Shown here: piece after piece, positions 21,101-32,190 of the stretch
Numbering within the stretch: the first letter of the stretch is position 1
Layout: every line of letters begins with the position of its first letter
Assembly (NCBI GenBank): GCA_021292105.1
Contig: CM037874.1
Location: 35,204,185-35,268,184 of the forward strand
Source: Anadara kagoshimensis
Lineage: Eukaryota > Mollusca > Bivalvia > Arcoida > Arcidae
Direction: 5' to 3'
DNA: 64,000 bases
Made by a program: the position numbers and the translations under genes
The notes under the pieces: model-generated
Database searches by the model: none
What the model saw: only the letters and a program-made list of their open reading frames with translations
What the model was told of the DNA's origin: nothing

Positions 21101-24100
21101 AGCTGCATACTGATTCATTTTACTTAAAGCAAGACGTACAATACCAACTTTTTACATTTAATACCAGAGAGAGAAATGTTTTAAGAGACTTTTGTAGTTA
21201 GGCCAAGGGTTTGGTTTGATATGTATCCTAATGTCACCTTGTTCGTTTTGTTCTTTCTTTTAGGTTGGTTCCTACAGACCCGATGCGACAACACAACTGG
21301 CTATAACGTCCAACTTAAATACAGTCCCATCGCTCTGTTCTAATGAACCATGTACTGAATGTAATGAAACAACCACAACAACATCAACGACAACGCCAGC
21401 TGTTACATCAGTCGTTGTCAAGACAACCACAGATCCAACAGAGGGAGGTGTTTATGCCTTCCCGAAAATGGTAGCCAATCAGCAGTTTACTGGGGCATTC
21501 AGTAAACAAATGAGAGGGGATGGTGAATATGGCACCAGATTTGAAATCGGTCAGAAATGGATTATTGCCCTTGGTGTTTTGGCAGGTCTTGGAATTTTGG
21601 CAGTGATAGTCTTTGAAATTTATATCTTGTACAAGTTGATGGGTACTAAGATTGGTCGTCAGTGGCGTACTATGTGGTTAGGTCAGCTTCTACTCTGTGG
21701 CATTTTTCTTGCTTATTTGACATTGTTTGCTTATATCCCCGTTCCAACAAAGGCAACATGTGGTATCACAAGGTTTGGAGTTGGGGTTTCATATGCTATT
21801 ATTTTCGCTGTGCTTTTAGTTAAATTAATGGTTATTTTAACATCTAAAAGTAGTGAGTCTTACATAGCCGGTGATATCGAATCACCAAATTACCTTAAAG
21901 GAATCTACCAGTTCCTTATGTTTGTTTTTGCAGTAGGTGTTCAGATTGTAATTGACACTCAGTGGCTGATCCAAGTACCTCCCGAGGTAGTTAAAGTGGT
22001 TACCAATAATGGCGACGAAGCATGGGTTTGTAACCATTTTACGTGGTCTGCAGAGAAGGGTTGGCTAAATATGGAGAGTTTTATTAGAACAAATTTTGAA
22101 AACGATTTGTTGTCGTTGGTTTATATAATGTTCCTTATTCTAATGACGACCATAGTCGCCATGAAAGCACATGGTATAATCACAAATCATAGAGAGAGTG
22201 TGTTCATTGGAATTGGAGCCGGATTTTCTATACCTATATGGATTGCTTGGGGTCTAGTTGGAGGGTTAAACAGAAAACATGATTATGCTCAGGAGTTTGG
22301 AGATGCTTGTATGGCATTTGGTCTTTTTATTACGGCCACTCTGGCCTTGTTCTCCATGTTCTTACCCAAGGTCCGACAGCTGGTCAACATGGGTGTGGAG
22401 GGCATCTACTTGGAGGACGACCGGGACACCTACTACGCTGGGTCAGTGATCATGGCTCCTCCCAGTTACAAGAGCAGACCCAGTTCCATGGTTTATGTGA
22501 ACCAGGGAATGTACTCAGAACCTGTTATCATCGGAAACGGCGAACAAAGTAAGTTAGAAAAAATATTTCCTAGCATAAAACGAAATTGTGTCAATAGCAA
22601 TAGGATTACATGTACTATTATATCCTTTTAAATATAAACGTATTGATAAAAATAACACTCGTCCATGTCCGAATCACAATCCAGAAGCAAGTAAAAACTT
22701 TTGGAACTGACAAGTTAGTTTAGACACGTGAACTTCCACTAGGGAAGTGAAACCGGGTGTTCCGGAAGGATAGCTAGCTACACGCCAACTAGACTACGGT
22801 TATTAAATGCTGTCTGCATCATCTAGTTTCAAACACTAACAGATTAATTTGTCTATTATCGTTCATCGGTGTTTAAAATTTCCATCAGTCTCTTAGTCCA
22901 AGGCTGGTAACATGTCGGAAGGACTAGTTACTTTTTTCAATATATCCGGTAGTCTCGTGTCCCATAATAGAAAATATTTAATTTTTTGGATAAGGTTGGT
23001 CTGGGTTCATGCTTCCTAATGTTTAACAAATGCATTGCTGGTCTAAACTTATGCTGCTAGTTAAAACCTGAAGTTCCTCAAACACTAAGATATACTCCCT
23101 CATGCAAAGTATTTTCTTATCTGATTTTGGTCCTTTGGGTTTCTTTTCGAACATCTTGGAAAACGTTTTGGTTTCATAATTTTGGTCCCGGCCGTCTAGT
23201 GCTGTAAAATTAAGACTGGTAAATTATGTAATTATATACATTTTTATATTGCGTCATGTTTATATTTGTCAGATTCCGTACATTTGAAGCACCCAGGAAG
23301 TACTTACAGCTTACCTATTTATACAAAGAAAGGTAGCGAGATTGGCGGTAGTAAAGTTCTAAAGGTAACCGGGGATTTAACTGGTAAACACCCAGCTACA
23401 GAACGACGTAAGCCTGTTTCTGAATACGGATATTATAGAAAAACTAGATCCGAGAGTGGAGGAACACTAAGAAGTAAGTCTTAACTTTAGGTTAATATAG
23501 ATTGATCTGGTGTAACATCGAAGTCGCTCTAGTATAGTTTGGCTGTGTTCTGTCATTAACTTGTAGTGCCATTGGTTGCCTTGGTTGTAATCAAGTTTAA
23601 ATAATATAAGTCATGCTATTTAGTCGTCAGTTTGGTTGATTGAATGGGGTTTTACCTCCCAGATAAGAATGTTTCACTTATATCAAGACGTCACCAGCTA
23701 TAGATAATGTGCCAGAATTTTTACCATAGTAGTGTAATGTGCAGGGAGGGTTTTTTAAATAGCCTGTCACGCCTACTTTTTAAGGTCTCTTCTTGGGACT
23801 TTGGGCAGTTGCCAGTCAGTTTAAGGAAGAAGGAAAAAGTTGCCATGTTTTATGTGAATTAATTATTGAAAAAGGAACTCTAGTATTAAAAGATTTAAAA
23901 TTGTTTTGTTTAAATAGAGTTAGAAGGAAACAATTTTCGACAACTATACCTTCACAATAATAATTAAACACAAAACATTCCTGTCCACGTGATGTATCAT
24001 GGTGTGCTTCCTTTTGGAATATATTTGAAAAAAGATCCCCAATGTCTACTGCGATTTCATTTTTGTTATTCATAGACCAAGATCGTAAAATAATGTTGCT

Positions 24101-24444
24101 CTCAGAATGTTTTTCTTTTGTGTTTTGATGTTTACGTGACTATTATTTCCATTTGGATACGATTTTATATTGGGTTCTCATTTTCTCAGATAGTGCTGTC
24201 AATTTAATTGTAAACCAGCAATATTTTCTGGCCAAATGAATTCATTCCCGGCTTACTTTGATGCAAATGGTGCCAATAATCAACGTCTACCGACAAATCC
24301 GCCATCGATGGTGATGCTGTTTCCCGCCAAATTTTCCTTATTAGAATCCGTTTCCGTTTGTCATTCATGAGTGCATCTGTACTAAATGTGTATTCTATTT
24401 TATTTGTAGAATCAAGGTCTCAGCAGGATTTAGGCTGTCTGTAG
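18169..24444 (+). CDS. Orphan class C G-protein-coupled receptor (mGluR-like), 977 aa, 4 coding exons
   Basis: Exons are 18169-19581, 21264-22548, 23273-23473 and 24410-24444. All introns are GT-AG and the joined frame is exact. The ATG directly follows an acceptor (CTCCAG), so 5' UTR exons lie upstream. Residues 1-20 form a signal peptide. About 25-490 is a Venus-flytrap ligand domain with mGluR-like blocks (GPDRSSEA, HAATS, FLRTVPSD, AVYIGDSYGRDG). The linker at ~491-565 has only a CSNEPCTEC cluster and a Thr-rich stretch, not the nine-cysteine domain of metabotropic glutamate receptors. Seven hydrophobic segments start at W570. The class C disulphide cysteines are plausible in TCGITRF (TM3 start) and WVCNHF (ECL2). 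After FLPKVRQL comes a ~135-residue Ser/Arg/Tyr-rich cytoplasmic tail. The ligand pocket suggests a small amino-acid-like ligand at the plasma membrane. That is an inference, and the subfamily is not assigned. Confidence 0.9.
19590..20400 (+). repeat. Three tandem ~240-bp repeats in GPCR intron 1
   Basis: GTACTGACCCATCGAAAG followed by TTTAACACT recurs near 19605, 19891 and 20133. Each is followed by CTGTAAACTTAT, TTCGCGGTTTACAAATTTTCGC and TTATGCG-type blocks. The first copy begins right after the exon 1 donor and overlaps the in-frame read-through. The TTCGC/GCGAAAA part is related to dispersed copies at 52565-52775 and 58355-58558. Confidence 0.8.
20889..20980 (+). pseudogene. Decayed partial copy of the GPCR transmembrane exon inside intron 1
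   Basis: GAAATCGGTCAGAAATGGAT and TATCTTGTACAAGTTG match exon 2 of the receptor (TM1 coding, about 21543-21640), with an internal deletion of roughly 28 bp. The next bases, GTTGGGG...CATATGCTA, match the start of the TM3-coding region (about 21780-21800), which implies a second, larger deletion. The copy is out of frame and lies about 300 bp upstream of the real exon. Confidence 0.8.
22655..22800 (-). repeat. Dispersed repeat family C, copy in GPCR intron 2
   Basis: Reverse complement of the 17815-17960 copy: CCGAATCACAATCCAGAAGC, AACTTCCACTAGGGAAGTGA and GGGTGTTCCGGAAGG are the matching blocks. The GPCR 5' flank and intron 2 thus carry inverted copies of one family about 4.8 kb apart. Confidence 0.7.
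23640..23820 (-). mobile_element. Truncated SINE (minus) in GPCR intron 3
   Basis: TTTCACTTATATCAAGACGT and CACCAGCTATAGATAATG are the reverse complement of the SINE 3' region seen at 10540-10590. GTGTAATGTGCAGGGAGG and the GGTCTCTTCTTGGGAC block match the mid region of the minus copy at 32 kb. The tRNA-like head is missing. Confidence 0.65.
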
Positions 24445-25870
24445 GAGACATCCGTCATTTAATATGCATAATATAAACATTTTGCTATCTTCACCAAGTT
24501 TTGGCTTTCATCCTGCATATGTGAGGAAAATTTCCAGGATTTTATTACATAGTTCCATGACAGCCCAGAACAACTCATCTCATCAAGCTGGCTGTCGGGT
24601 TATCTTGGACTTTGATGAAAACCAAATGAAGTATTATGATTGGATGATGAAAAGGTGAAATTTTAAATCTCAAACAGGAAGTAACATCGACATTATAAGT
24701 TTCGAATTGGTTATCCAGTAAGACATCTATTTGAGTTCAGACCTCCGGGATTTTTGTGTTGCTTCAAGATATAATATAGGGAATTTGTTAATGCTTATTG
24801 ACATATTTTTGTTGTTTTTTTCAAAATTGTAAATTACATATAAATATGCTAAATATGTATATATATATATAACATAGCCATCGTTTATAAAATGATGTGT
24901 ATAGCTTTAGTTTGCCAGGTTTTGTTTTCGTGTATCAGCCAGCTTCCACCGATAGATGTCGCTATAAATCTCAGGAATTGAGCGACATCTAGTGGTGGGA
25001 TTGATTTGTGTATATGGACCGACTGACGTTATTCTTGCCTTTTATGTTAGATATATCGATAAACACGCGGAAGTGTGGTCTAAAATTTGTATTTGAATAA
25101 TCAAAATATATGGTTGTATTGTATCCCACAATGAGGATGATAGCTATGCAAATACACAAAAACAAGTGATATGAAAGCGGTGGTCTTTGTAATTTTTCTT
25201 GATTATTTTTTACCACCTTCGTCAATTACTTGCTACAACACAAAAATGTTAAATTCAATTGTAGAGGGTATTTTAGTGACATAATTAAAATTTCGCATAG
25301 CTTTGGCATTTGACAAAAGATTAAACTATTGCCCTTATGTTCTACTCCACCATCAGACTGTGATAATATTCTTTGACTTTGTAGACTAGAATCTATCTCC
25401 GCCATGCAGTCATCTGAAATTTGATCTGATCGCTGAACTTTAACACTTATCATATATTTTCAAAAGTTTTATTTTTACAAAAAATCACAATATTTAATTA
25501 CTCCTGCCACTCAAACTTAAAATTTGTTCTCAACCTTCACCCCTGAATCTATAAATAGGTTGAGTTGTTTCTTTTAATTTTGGACCAGCCCAAAAGTTCT
25601 GAAGGGATGTGAAGGTTTCAGTGTCTAGTTCACGCACGTGTACATTATTTTATATAAATAGAACATTGCTTAGATAATATAGGTCATGTGTATCACAGCA
25701 ATAAAGAGTGCTGAAGTTTTTTGTTTGAAAGAGAGACTTTGTGACAATGATATATATAAATAAATAAAATATATGTATAATTTTTTTATATATGACGGTG
25801 ATATCAAATTTATATGAATAAACATATTTTCTATAATTATTGCTGTTTTTGTAATGTTGGTAAATGTCGC
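24445..25870. other. GPCR 3' UTR and downstream flank
   Basis: AT-rich sequence follows the receptor stop codon. AATAAA hexamers occur near 25700 and 25760, but no poly(A) site can be fixed by eye. A hairpin with paired AGATGTCGC motifs lies at 24946-24998. No further coding exon is seen. Confidence 0.4.
24946..24998. promoter_or_regulatory. Inverted pair of CTCF-like motifs
   Basis: CCACCGATAGATGTCGCT at 24946-24963 and AGCGACATCTAGTGGTGG at 24981-24998 form an 18-bp imperfect inverted repeat around a 17-bp spacer. The right half reads CCACTAGATGTCGCT on the minus strand, one base from the CTCF core CCASYAGRKGGC. Binding by a CTCF-type zinc-finger protein is an inference, and it could equally be a short palindromic repeat. 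Confidence 0.3.
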
Positions 25871-26119
25871 ACAAGCAAATTTTAAGCTATTCACGATGGT
25901 ATCAAGTTTATTTATTCTTGGGATTAATTTATGGACAGATTTGTGTATGCTTGAGATTCTCGAGTGTGTTTACCGTCTGCTTTGTACTCGGGGTGACTTT
26001 AAGGTCCTCAGTCAGTACATCACTGTCAATCACACTGGATAAAAATCTTGATCTCCTACTCCTGTGATGCCAGACGCACTTTTATATGCATTCCGAACAC
26101 CAGGCGTGGAAGCAGTATA

Positions 26120-26218
26120 GCAAATTTTTAAGTTTTATGTATGACCCAACCGAGGTTAGAACCCACAACCTCCCGCTCTAGAGACTGACGCTTTACCAAT
26201 AAACCACTTAGGCGATCT
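26120..26218 (-). mobile_element. tRNA-like SINE head (minus)
   Basis: On the minus strand it reads as a tRNA-like module with an A-box region TAAGTGGTTTATTGGTAAAG and a B-box-like GGTTGTGGGTTCTAACC. The flanking sequence continues to the left without a mature tRNA 3' end, so a SINE head or tRNA pseudogene is more likely than a functional tRNA. Confidence 0.5.
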
Positions 26219-26289
26219 CTTTTTTTATAATGTTGTATTGGAGGACAAACTGCAAGTTGTTGCAGAAAAGTTTTGCCCGTAACAGAAAA

Positions 26290-26470
26290 CCGTTTTGTTA
26301 ACTAAGTACCGTCCTTCCTGCCTTAAAAACCACCTCTTCATAATGACCAGTGGAATTGTATCTCAACTATTCTTTATTCATACTATTTGAACCTGTATCT
26401 AAAGGCCACCTGTCCATAAAGGCCACTTTCATTGGTTCCCTTGGCTGACCTTTATAGACAAATTTATCTG
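26290..26470. mobile_element. MITE family E (CTATAAAGGCCACC ends), diverged copy
   Basis: The copy contains CTAAAGGCCACCTGTCCATAA, GGCCACTTTCATTGG and TGACCTTTATAGACA. It is related to better-preserved copies at 35074-35252 and 57862-58043, whose ends are ACAGTCAAACCTGT / ..TTGACTGT. Confidence 0.55.
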
Positions 26471-26584
26471 TAATTAAAAAAACCTTGAGGCAAGTATTCA
26501 GCAAAAGCTAAGACCACAATGCAACAGACAACAAATGTTCGTCGTTGCTGTTTTGTAAAATTGTTGGTCATGTAGGCACGATAG

Positions 26585-26826
26585 TAATACTGTATAATGC
26601 TTATATTTCGCTGTGGTTTTATTTTCGCTATATTCGCGGTCAAGTGTATTCCCGCGAAAATTAAACCACCGTGAATAGACACTTGTGTTACCACCCGATT
26701 AATCTTCCTAGAGTCGTTTTCCTTTAATCAGATAAGACCGCGAAAATATGACACCGCGAATACACTAGTCATCGTCAAACCGCGAAAATTTGACACCGTG
26801 AAAATAAAGCAATATACAGCATAAGC
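26585..26826. mobile_element. TIR element with CCGCGAAAAT iterons
   Basis: ACTGTATAATGCTTATATTT at the left is mirrored at the right by ATATACAGCATAAGC. The interior carries several CGCGAAAAT / ATTTTCGC motifs, making it a local CpG island in AT-rich DNA. It is non-coding. Confidence 0.55.
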
Positions 26827-26854
26827 ATAGCAAAAACCAACTGTAACTTGATAG

Positions 26855-27503
26855 GTGGCCGGGTTACCAAAGTTGGTAGAGCATCATGCTTGTATTGGGA
26901 AAAGTTTCACGTTGATGGAGTTAAAATTCCCTGGGTCCGAGATACGGTTCTTACTGATTTTACATTGGGGACCCTTTAATAATCTAATGTACTTACTTAT
27001 TTTTACCAGGATTAGTTTTCTGACTTTTCTATATAATAATATGGACCCAATTTTTTAGAACTTCGTGTAGGACCTGTCAAAAATATAAAAGTGTTCTGTA
27101 CCTTCCTTTACATAACATAATTTGAATCCCTGGTTGAGTCCTGAATTGACCGTTACGAAGAGGCCGACCAAAAGGTTAGTCCCAAGGTGGAACATGGTGG
27201 TTTTGATTCAAGGCAGTTTAATCCAAAAAGAAGAGATGGATGGGCAGATGGGAACTTAAAATATACGAGGTCCTGTGTGTCACGGTGCAGGGGCGGATCC
27301 AGGATTTTTTTAAAAGGGGGGGGGGGTGAGAATAATCCAGGATTTTTTGAAAGGGGGGGTGGGGGTTGGTTGAGAATTATCCAGGATTTTTTGAAAGGGG
27401 GGTTGAGAATTATATCAATGCTAGGTGCGAGCTTCCAGAAACGAGGGGTCTAGGGCAGCAGCCCCGATGGGGGCCAAGAAAATAATTTTTAATCAGTCAA
27501 TAG

Positions 27504-27535
<32 letters not shown>

Positions 27536-27755
27536 TTTAATTTTTCAAAGGGGGGATTGCAGTCCCCGCACCCCCCCCCCCTTAAATCCGCCATTGCGAT
27601 GGGGTTGGCACGCTAAAGAACACTGCTGTATAATGCCATCAGCGCAACGCACAAATTTCTGCACCTTCGCCTATAGCTGGCGACGTCTCTATTATAAGGG
27701 AAATATTCTTGACAGGGACGTTAAACGCCGTTACTCAACTCAACTCTGTTACACA
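26855..27755 (+). mobile_element. SINE region interrupted by a MITE
   Basis: A tRNA-like head (AGTTGGTAGAGCATC) lies at 26868-26890. A second SINE body starts near 27165 and continues to GAGGTCCTGTGTGTCACGGTG at 27287. It resumes at 27597 with GGGGTTGGCACGCTAAAG, TATAATGCCATCAGCGCAA and ATAGCTGGCGACGTCT. The join matches the uninterrupted SINE at about 10440-10500. The gap is the MITE at 27288-27596. Confidence 0.7.
27288..27596. mobile_element. CAGGGGCGGATCC-type MITE inserted into a SINE
   Basis: The left end is CAGGGGCGGATCCAGGA and the right end TTAAATCCGCCATTG. The interior is G-rich and contains three near-identical ~45-bp tandem subunits built around ATCCAGGATTTTTTGAAAG at 27296-27410. 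It is in the same family as 3384-3631, 48107-48387 and 52122-52343. Confidence 0.7.
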
Positions 27756-27964
27756 TTTGTAGTGAATAGCCTATACATCCGTGCTGCGACGTAAAACAGA
27801 TGTCCTATACATACAATTCTTGCTGTTGTTTTGGACAACGAAACTATTACTAGAGGTCAATGACCATTGTATAATAATATGTTCATATTAGTCAAAAAGT
27901 CAAAAAATTAAAATGGGGGTTTAGGGGGCTGATTAGTTGGACTATGTTCATATATATTCCAAAA

Positions 27965-28115
27965 CAAATATATTAATCCATGTCCAAATCGCAATCTAGA
28001 AGCAACGTAAAAACTTTGAAACTGACAAGTTCGGTTATACACGTGAACTTCAACCAGGGAAGTGAGACCGGGTGCTTTGGAAGGGTAAGCACCTCCTGTT
28101 TAGCTAGCTAGACCC
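27965..28115 (-). repeat. Dispersed repeat family C, minus copy
   Basis: CAAATCGCAATCTAGAAGC, ACACGTGAACTTCAACC, GGGAAGTGAGACCGGGTGC and GGTAAGCACCTCCTGTTTAG match the reverse complement of 17815-17960. Confidence 0.75.
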
Positions 28116-28640
28116 GTCACGTGTAACCAAAATTGAGTGAAAGGAACATGGAACTATGGGACTTCAAATATAGCCAGAGCAATCCTGGACACAAGATACA
28201 TCAAACTTATCAATAATGAAGAATTAAAAGATTTCCGTTGCTTTATTAAATCCATTCTTAAACGGTATTTTATGCCCATGTCCACTAGATTTTACTTGTA
28301 TCAAGGTCAGATAGTCTTGGATCCGCCCGGGGCTCAAACTCTTAAGCCAGTGCTTTATCATATGTAACAAAACCGAGATGTAGTTGAAAAAGCACAGGAA
28401 CTTGAAATTGTATCCGTACTGCGTAAATAGTCCAATACATGGGCAAAAATACTTATTTTTAATATAGTATAGGGGATTTTTCCCATATTTTGGGTCATTA
28501 ATGTATTTCGGATAAAATTTCTGGTTCCTGTGAAAAAGTGACAAAAAACTACAAAAAAACTTAACAAAGCTCACGACAACGCAAAAATCTCCCACAACAA
28601 ACGAACGAAATAACAAAATAAACCCGTTGAGACTACGTGT

Positions 28641-28808
28641 ATGGCCAGATCAAACGGCACTAGGACACTGGAAGTCACGCTAACAATAAAAGATCGGGAC
28701 GGCCCACAACTTTCTACAGCAAGGCAGGCCAGGAGCATTGCAAGGTCTAACTTGACTGCCGGTAGAGTGTACCAGAGCTACTATCTGCCTGGATACAAAA
28801 TCGAGTAA
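28641..28808 (+). pseudogene. Coding-like fragment of unknown origin (55 codons)
   Basis: An ATG at 28641 opens a 55-codon frame ending at TAA 28808. The frame extends back to a stop at 28611-28613. It contains VTLTIKDRDGPQ and ARQARSIARSNLTAGR. Composition and base content are more protein-like than in neighbouring frames. There is no clear acceptor or donor and no domain I can name. It could be a remnant of a transposon protein, an isolated exon, or chance. Confidence 0.25.
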
Positions 28809-29324
28809 ACGCCTCTTGTTAAGAGTTTGAAGGCGGTTTAATTAAGAGATGTGTAGTAGTAAAGGAGCTTCTTTTTGACAGCTACACATCAAGACTAGAT
28901 TTTGCGTTAAATCATGCAAATTGCCAATTTTGCACATCATGTATTTGACTGGAGTGCTGGTTTGTGGTTTAATGAGTCACTGCCAGATTACAAAATTAGT
29001 GTCTCTGTTGCATCTGCGGGATGCCTATAATTACGTTGTGGTGGTAACCTTACAGCTTATAGTACAATATCAGACGTAGGAATTGGTTTATAAGCCCCAC
29101 TCTAAGGAAACTTAAATTGTATTGAATACTTTTATATCCTTGAAAACAGTGCAATACCATCTACTCATCGTCTAGGTGTTGGACATCATTTCGTATTTCA
29201 AGATGATTGTGTCATCGAAAAAGACCAAGTCTGTCATCGAAAAAGACCAAGTCTTTTTAATGAATGGAACCTGGACAATCATTTCAGGTCCTTGGATTCT
29301 AGTCATCTCTGCCCCCAAACTACA

Positions 29325-29645
29325 ACTATGGTAGCTAGGTTGGTAGAGTGCTCGTTCCGTATGTGAGAGGTCGTGGGTGGGTCTGAGAAAGATTTGAAAA
29401 TATGTATAGCGACTTCTTTCGCCAAGCAATCGGCGTTTAGAAATGAAAGTCACGGGTCCTTCAGAAGAGACCTTAAAAACCGATGTCCCGTATCACGGCA
29501 GGCGTGACACAATAAATAATCCTCCTTGCATTTTGCCCTCGCACACTGAAAAGGTCAAAATTTCCGCCACATCACTTATAGCTGGCGACGTCTTGATATG
29601 AGTGAAATATTCTTGACTGGGACGTGAAACCCAATTCAATCGATC
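29325..29645 (+). mobile_element. tRNA-derived SINE
   Basis: The head GGTAGCTAGGTTGGTAGAG is followed by GAGAGGTCGTGGG, TTCGCCAAGCAATCGGCG, GAAATGAAAGTCACGGG, TATCACGGCAGGCGTGACAC and ATAGCTGGCGACGTCTTGAT. It ends in an ATTCAATCGATCAAT tail. Same family as 10287-10621. A 25-bp tandem pair (GTCATCGAAAAAGACCAAGT) precedes it at 29210-29255. Confidence 0.8.
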
Positions 29646-29811
29646 AATAAGTCCCCAAACTGAAAATCTAGGGGGGAGGCTGTTATGTTGGCATCTTGGT
29701 AAAATGTTGCAGAAATTTGACAGAATTTGAGTACAATATTCTGTGTGCATGGTCAACAATACCAAATGATAGGCATGCACTTTTGTTAGAACTGCCAAGC
29801 TATTGTACACA

Positions 29812-29915
29812 CGGGGGCCAGTTTCATAATAAAATTAAAAAAATACCGATAAGTATACTCTTTTTTATATACTTATCGGTATTTTTTAAATGTTATTATG
29901 AAACTGGCCCCTGTG
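29812..29915. repeat. ~100-bp near-perfect hairpin
   Basis: CAGTTTCATAATA and AAAATACCGATAAGTATA on the left are mirrored by TATACTTATCGGTATTTTTT and TATTATGAAACTGGCCCC on the right, with a ~10-base T-rich loop. The outer GGGGCCAGTTTCATAAT resembles the ends of MITE family B, so it may be a minimal foldback derivative. Confidence 0.75.
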
Positions 29916-31764
29916 ATTGTACATGTTGGAGAGGGACATATATATACTGGCTTTAACCGCTGATGCTCAGTCTGGTGATACATAGGCGTGCTCTGTTCCA
30001 AATATTACAATTACAAACTATTTTTGTGCCATTGACATTTGTATATGCATAAATTTCTGAAAAATGTAACATAGAAAAATTGGTTTAAACAGAAATCGGC
30101 GACTTGCAGACTTGGAAGCTTTACTAAATTTCTACAATGCCAAGGTGTTACGTCAATACTGGACGCTACTTGAAAGCAACTTTATTATTCCATTTATTAA
30201 AAGGTTACAGTAGCTAATTAATCAATTTATACATATTCTATATTAATGGATTGGTTTTGTCGAGAAAAATATAACTTTTATAGTTAACAGTGAAAACTCC
30301 TTTTGGATACAGCAGATTGTGATTAAAGGGAGCTAATTCTAATTGAGCCGGTGCATGCGAAAACCTACAACTTGGTCAAAATTTTCAAAATTGAGATTTT
30401 TACATATTATGAAACTCCATTATGTTTTATACATGTAAACAATTTTTTAATGTAAAACACAAATCCTAAAATGTAAAAATGACGTCACAAAAACTTGGAT
30501 GACGTCACAATTGATTGGTCAAGTGTTATGAGTGCTTTCAATTTTGCATTCAATTTTCAATACTCGAACATCGTTTAACAAAATGATTCTCACTCTTTAG
30601 ACGGCGCTGGACATGTGATATCTTGATACATTAACCTGATATGGTGTAACTGAGTTTAATCGGTATTTTTAAATTTTGTCAGGCTCTGCTTCACTGACTT
30701 GGTGAGACTTGATCTGGTCGGTCTGTAAAGATACATGATCAACAGACCTCTTTACAAGTGTAAAGGTAGTCTCAGAACCATCGATATTACGGGTCCTGAT
30801 CTTCAAGAAAATTTTACCGGGTTCTATACTTGAAAATCTTAAATGTATTAAATGTTTCTGTATAAAAATTCAGAATAAAAATGTTATTACCTTTTTAAAT
30901 CTCCCTACAAACTCAATATCATGCCGACACCCACCATAAAGTTTAGTTATGATTGGTCATTTTACAAGGAAAGTAGTTTCAATTATTAAAAACATTTTGT
31001 TTACAATTTTTGAAACCCATTGTATTTTACATTTCTTGACTTATGAAGCGTGTGCATTATAAGTCTAGATTTAAAAATAAATAAATAAATAAACTTCTTG
31101 AATGTACTGGTGCTTGTGCATTCCAATACACATGCTATCGATTTGATACATTGACCTATTTTATCTCAGTTAAATTTTGTATCTTATTAAATGTGCTGAT
31201 AAAATGGTCCAAAATGATACAGGACCGATCAGAAATGAGTTGATTAAAATGTTTTCCAATCTTTCAATTCCCGGTTCCTGGGTCCATAAACACTGTATGC
31301 AATTCTTTTATTGTTATATGCAGATTTTGTAACAGTACTAGTATCCAAGAGTGCCAACATCAATCCGACAGTATTGGCGCTTTAATTGCGCAAATCCTAT
31401 AGAACTCCTGTCTATGAAGCATTGTGCATGTCCTGCAATCTGCATTTATTAAAAAAGTGACTGCAGTGTTGAGTCTTGTCAAAATGCACCATTCGAAATA
31501 AGTCATTGTATACATATTTTTGTTCTGTCTTGTAAAATATTCTAAATTTTTGTATGGCAAACACAAACTGCTGTCTATTTGGAATTCGACCGTATCAATG
31601 TAAGACATCTATTAAAAATACAGACGAGTTTGGTACTGTTTGCCATCTTCATCCAGTGCCTGGTTCTCTTCCATTAAGTGATTCAGATGCATAATCGTAC
31701 ATAAAAAAATCTGGATTTAACGGGGTGTCAGAAAATAAAGTGCACCCAACTGTCTATCAAAATA

Positions 31765-32190
31765 TGGTTTATTGATCGATTGATTAATTCAATGATTGAT
31801 TGAAAGGCAATCTACATCTTAGTCAAGAATATTATACTTATATCGAGGACGTTTCTAGCTATAAGTAAAGTAGTAGAATATTATTTTACCTTTGTAGTGT
31901 GTATTTTATATGAAAAAATATATCTCTTGTATCATCTCCAGTGGTTTAGAGTGAAAAAAGTTTGATTTGAATTGCCAAGTGCAATGTACAGGGAGGATTT
32001 TTAACGATGCCTGCGATGACATGGGGGCATCTGTGTTAAAGGTCTCTTCTGAAGGACTCTGTGACTTTCATTTCTAAATGCCGAATGCTTGGCAAACTTT
32101 TTGAAGTTTTTGTCAGACCCCGTTTGAAATCGAACCCACGACCTCTCGCATATGAAGAGTGCACTCTACGAACTAAGCTACCGTTGTATA
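31765..32190 (-). mobile_element. SINE (minus), probably interrupted
   Basis: The minus strand carries the tRNA-like head at 32115-32190 (GGTAGCTTAGTTCGTAGAGT, then GAGAGGTCGTGGGTTCGAT), the AAATGAAAGTCACAGAGTCC block and a 3' part at 31800-31885 (CTAGAAACGTCCTCGATATA). About 80 bp at 31888-31965 do not fit the family and may be an insertion. Confidence 0.7.

Noticed and set aside
28224..28616. 130-codon minus-strand frame as a gene
   Set aside because: Composition is Phe/Tyr/Lys-rich, as expected from translated AT-rich DNA. No splice context or domain is visible.
29493..29810. 105-codon minus-strand frame
   Set aside because: Its middle is the antisense of a SINE body.
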